This document shows, in pieces, positions 3,796 through 6,097 of a DNA stretch of 6,097 nucleotides; position 1 is the first letter of the stretch; every line of letters begins with the position of its first letter. Source of the DNA: Campylobacterota bacterium. Lineage in GTDB: Bacteria > Campylobacterota > Campylobacteria > Campylobacterales > Sulfurovaceae. The translations under genes and the position numbers were made by a program. The notes beneath the pieces were generated by a model. The model was not told where the DNA came from. It was given only the letters and a program-made list of their open reading frames with translations, and ran no database searches. The stretch covers positions 1 through 6,097 of the forward strand of contig WFMX01000246.1 in assembly GCA_015488875.1 (NCBI GenBank). Reading direction: 5' to 3'.

Positions 3796-6097
3796 TCAAT
3801 CCAACTCCATCAACTCGCCAATGACCCTAGCTAATTCATTTTGAAATTTGGAGATGAGAGTTTTGTCTTCGACCTCTTTGAGCTCTTTGGATATAGTGTT
3901 TAGCTCTGTGGCTCCTATGGTTTCGCTCAATCCTATGATGGTGTGTAGTGTTATATCGTACTCTTCATCTTGTATGGTACTCAAATCAAGATCGCGATAA
4001 TTATCTCTAAACTTGCGAAGAACTTTTAGGTATAGCTCTTTATCTCCTGACATATGACTGAGACCTATATCGGCATATATGCTAGTAAGATTTGGTATGT
4101 GTACCTCATCAGTACTCTTTCGTTTGTTGATTTGCTTGGCTTTTGTCGATATATACCTCATCAAAATTTCATAGAGTCTAGCGATATCTACTGGTTTGCC
4201 GATATAATCGTCCATACCTGCACTCTTTATCTTTGTGATATCCTCTTGCATGACATTGGCGGTGAGTGCGATGATAGGTGTATCTCCATCTATCTCTCTC
4301 ACCTTTGTGGCAAAAGTATATCCGTCCATTATGGGCATATGTATATCGGTAAGTACTATCTCATATTTGCCATTCTCATACCTCTCTATAGCTTCCTGAC
4401 CATTGTTGGCTATATCTATCTCTATACCACTATCTTCAAGGACTCCTGTGATGATCTCTTGGTTTATCTGATTGTCTTCGACCAATAAAATCTTGCTACC
4501 ATTTAGAGTAGTGATATCATTTTTTGTGCTTACGCCATTGTCATCTACAGCAGACTCCATCACTCTGCTAGACTCTATCTCTGCTAGAGGTATCTCAAAA
4601 CAAAATCTACTACCGACCCCAAACTCGCTCTCTACCCATATCTCACCGCCCATTAGCTCTACAAGTTGTTTGGAGATACTAAGACCTAACCCTGTACCGC
4701 CATACTCTCTGCTAGTACTCTCATCAGCTTGAGTAAAAGAGTGAAATAATTTTGACTTTTGCTCCTCTTTGAGACCTATCCCTGTATCAGATATTGAAAA
4801 TAGATACCTCCCTTTTTTGATATATTTGATATCTACACTCACCTCACCTGATGAAGTGAATTTGATGGCATTTCCTAGTAGATTGGTGATCACTTGTGCG
4901 ATCCTAAGTCTATCTCCAAAGAGGTATCTTTGACCATTTGTATCGTAATCTATAGATAGCTTTAGACCTTTTTCGTCTGCTTTGAATTTGACAATATTTA
5001 CAATATTGTCTACCATCTCGTAGAGATCAAAATCTATATTTACTATGTCCATTTTACCAGCTTCTATCTTGGAGAAGTCCAATATATCGTTGATGATACC
5101 CAAAAGCGACTTGGCACTATAGTCTATATTTTTGATGTATTTTTGTTGCTGTTGGCTCAGATCAGTCTGTAACACTAAATGTGTCATACCTAGTATACCA
5201 TTCATAGGTGTCCGTATCTCATGTGACATATTGGCCAAAAATTTACTCTTTGATTGTGTATTATCTTCAGCTTTTTTCTTCGCCTTTTCAAGCTTTTCAT
5301 TGAGACTTGTCAAATCTTCCAATCTCGAATTTGCCAGTTGTGTCTGCTCTAGTAGTGCTATATGTTGTTTTTTATTTTTGGCTATCTCCTCTTCGAGAGC
5401 CATCTTATCTGTAGTGTCAAGCCTTATAGCTATGTATGCTTCTATCTCCCCTTTACGATTATAGATTGGCTCTATATTTGCATACACCCAATAGAACCCA
5501 TCGTCTTTTTTTCGATTTTTTACTTGACCACTCCACACTTCTCCTGACTGTATAGTATCCCACATTTCCCTAAAGGCACTCTTTGGCATATCTGGATCTC
5601 TTATGATATTGTGTGGCTTACCTATCAACTCACCCTTGCTATAGCCTGCTATATTGCAAAATGCCACACTAGCATCGGTGATGATACCCTTTGGATCTGT
5701 AGTAGAGCTTATGATATATTTATCTATTAGATTTTTGAGTCTCATTTCATTATTGACTAGACTCATGATCAGTCGCAACATAGCTAAAAATATCACCATA
5801 CTCGTCAATGTAAAGATGACAAATACCATGAGATCTATTTTTGTATTTTCAAACTCATTTTTTATGTTTTGGTTGATACTTTCTGATAGATTATTGGCTA
5901 TTTGTTGTAGTATATCCACTTTCTTGGTACTCACAGTAAACCATTTGGATATATTAACTTTGGAGATTTTATCTATATCGTTGCTCAATATTATTTTGCA
6001 TATATCATTCACTTCATCTATATATCTACCTTTGTAGTGGTGGCTATAGTACTCTCTTGACTCATCAGATGCATACTGCATGAAGATATCTTTTCGT
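3796..6097 (-). CDS. Hybrid sensor histidine kinase (NIT-PAS-HisKA-HATPase-REC-HPt), 5' end beyond window
   Basis: A membrane sensor kinase with a built-in phosphorelay. The frame stays open from the ATG at 6079-6081 to the window edge (RKDIF precedes it), so the N-terminus is missing. Numbering here starts from that ATG (761 residues). Residues 1-80, with SKWFTVSTKKVDILQQIANNL at 45-65, resemble the C-terminal end of a nitrate/nitrite-sensing NIT domain. One membrane helix spans about 84-106. An Aer-like PAS domain (115-222) contains PHNIIRDPDMP and a VKNRKKDDGFYWV motif. A coiled coil (223-280) leads to HisKA with phospho-acceptor H287 in SHEIRTP. HATPase_c has N404, DTGIG (432-436) and GGTGLGLS (461-468). 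The receiver has E535/D536, D579, T607 and K629-P630. The C-terminal HPt-like domain (about 664-761) keeps H713, but the family's lysine three residues later is I716. The response regulator partner is not nearby, so the output cannot be named. Confidence 0.93.
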   Translation of the reverse strand, partial: RKDIFMQYASDESREYYSHHYKGRYIDEVNDICKIILSNDIDKISKVNISKWFTVSTKKVDILQQIANNLSESINQNIKNEFENTKIDLMVFVIFTLTSMVIFLAMLRLIMSLVNNEMRLKNLIDKYIISSTTDPKGIITDASVAFCNIAGYSKGELIGKPHNIIRDPDMPKSAFREMWDTIQSGEVWSGQVKNRKKDDGFYWVYANIEPIYNRKGEIEAYIAIRLDTTDKMALEEEIAKNKKQHIALLEQTQLANSRLEDLTSLNEKLEKAKKKAEDNTQSKSKFLANMSHEIRTPMNGILGMTHLVLQTDLSQQQQKYIKNIDYSAKSLLGIINDILDFSKIEAGKMDIVNIDFDLYEMVDNIVNIVKFKADEKGLKLSIDYDTNGQRYLFGDRLRIAQVITNLLGNAIKFTSSGEVSVDIKYIKKGRYLFSISDTGIGLKEEQKSKLFHSFTQADESTSREYGGTGLGLSISKQLVELMGGEIWVESEFGVGSRFCFEIPLAEIESSRVMESAVDDNGVSTKNDITTLNGSKILLVEDNQINQEIITGVLEDSGIEIDIANNGQEAIERYENGKYEIVLTDIHMPIMDGYTFATKVREIDGDTPIIALTANVMQEDITKIKSAGMDDYIGKPVDIARLYEILMRYISTKAKQINKRKSTDEVHIPNLTSIYADIGLSHMSGDKELYLKVLRKFRDNYRDLDLSTIQDEEYDITLHTIIGLSETIGATELNTISKELKEVEDKTLISKFQNELARVIGELMELD
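5842..6097 (-). other. C-terminal part of a NIT-like periplasmic sensor domain
   Basis: The segment ahead of the membrane helix is helical, polar and contains a W-F-x-x-S-T-x-K-x-D-I-L pattern followed by a helix (QQIANNLSESI). This matches the W-x-x-aT-xRID-xL hallmark near the end of NIT domains (the nitrate/nitrite-responsive four-helix module known from NasR). The domain normally lies between two membrane helices; here the first helix and most of the domain would be beyond the right edge. Ligand specificity cannot be judged from this fragment. Confidence 0.6.

Noticed and set aside
4054..4488. Plus-strand open frame of 144 codons opposite the receiver domain
   Set aside because: It is rich in Ile, Tyr and Cys, as expected from the complement of this AT-rich coding strand. 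The opposing receiver and HPt motifs are decisive.
6079..6081. ATG at 6079-6081 as the true kinase start
   Set aside because: The frame stays open to the window edge, and starting there would cut the NIT-like domain and leave no first membrane helix, so the gene is treated as running off the window.

Overview
The window looks like chromosomal DNA of a low-GC Gram-negative bacterium, most likely a Campylobacterota member (free-living, Sulfurimonas/Sulfurovum/Sulfurospirillum-like). The clues are AT-rich DNA with heavy use of ATA, CTA and AGA codons, an OprD-type porin of the kind common in that phylum, a NIT/PAS hybrid kinase, and promoters with an extended -10 box but no evident -35 box. The phylum is an inference; no ribosomal or other marker gene is present.

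Layout. Positions 1-150 contain no gene, but the minus strand carries a promoter-like box and, at the very edge, a GGGAG Shine-Dalgarno-like sequence, so a minus-strand gene probably starts just left of the window. From 2063 down to 151, a tight minus-strand operon encodes an exported SYLF (Ysc84-like) protein, an AMMECR1-family protein and a Memo-family protein. The last two are the A and B components of the 'AmmeMemoRadiSam' system; its radical SAM partner is not in the window. Gene spacing is 7 nt, then a 14-nt overlap.

A 114-bp divergent intergenic region (2064-2177) holds two back-to-back extended -10 promoters. To the right, a plus-strand pair encodes a small Pro/Gln-rich lipoprotein of unknown function and an OprD-family outer-membrane porin that carries a textbook EF-hand-type calcium loop. 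The two genes are 6 nt apart.

Convergent to the porin, and filling the rest of the window, is a large hybrid sensor histidine kinase truncated by the right edge. Its order is: C-terminal part of a NIT-like sensor domain, membrane helix, Aer-like PAS, coiled coil, HisKA, HATPase_c, receiver, and a C-terminal HPt-like domain in which the usual lysine of the HxxKG motif is isoleucine.

Functionally, the left and centre concern the cell envelope (SYLF protein, lipoprotein, porin) together with the conserved but poorly understood AMMECR1/Memo pair. The right is an independent signalling gene. No mobile element, tRNA, rRNA or CRISPR array was seen. Nothing here is clearly a wholly new system. The best candidates for a second look are the SYLF-AMMECR1-Memo linkage, the calcium loop in the porin, the unassigned lipoprotein, and the altered PAS and HPt residues of the kinase.
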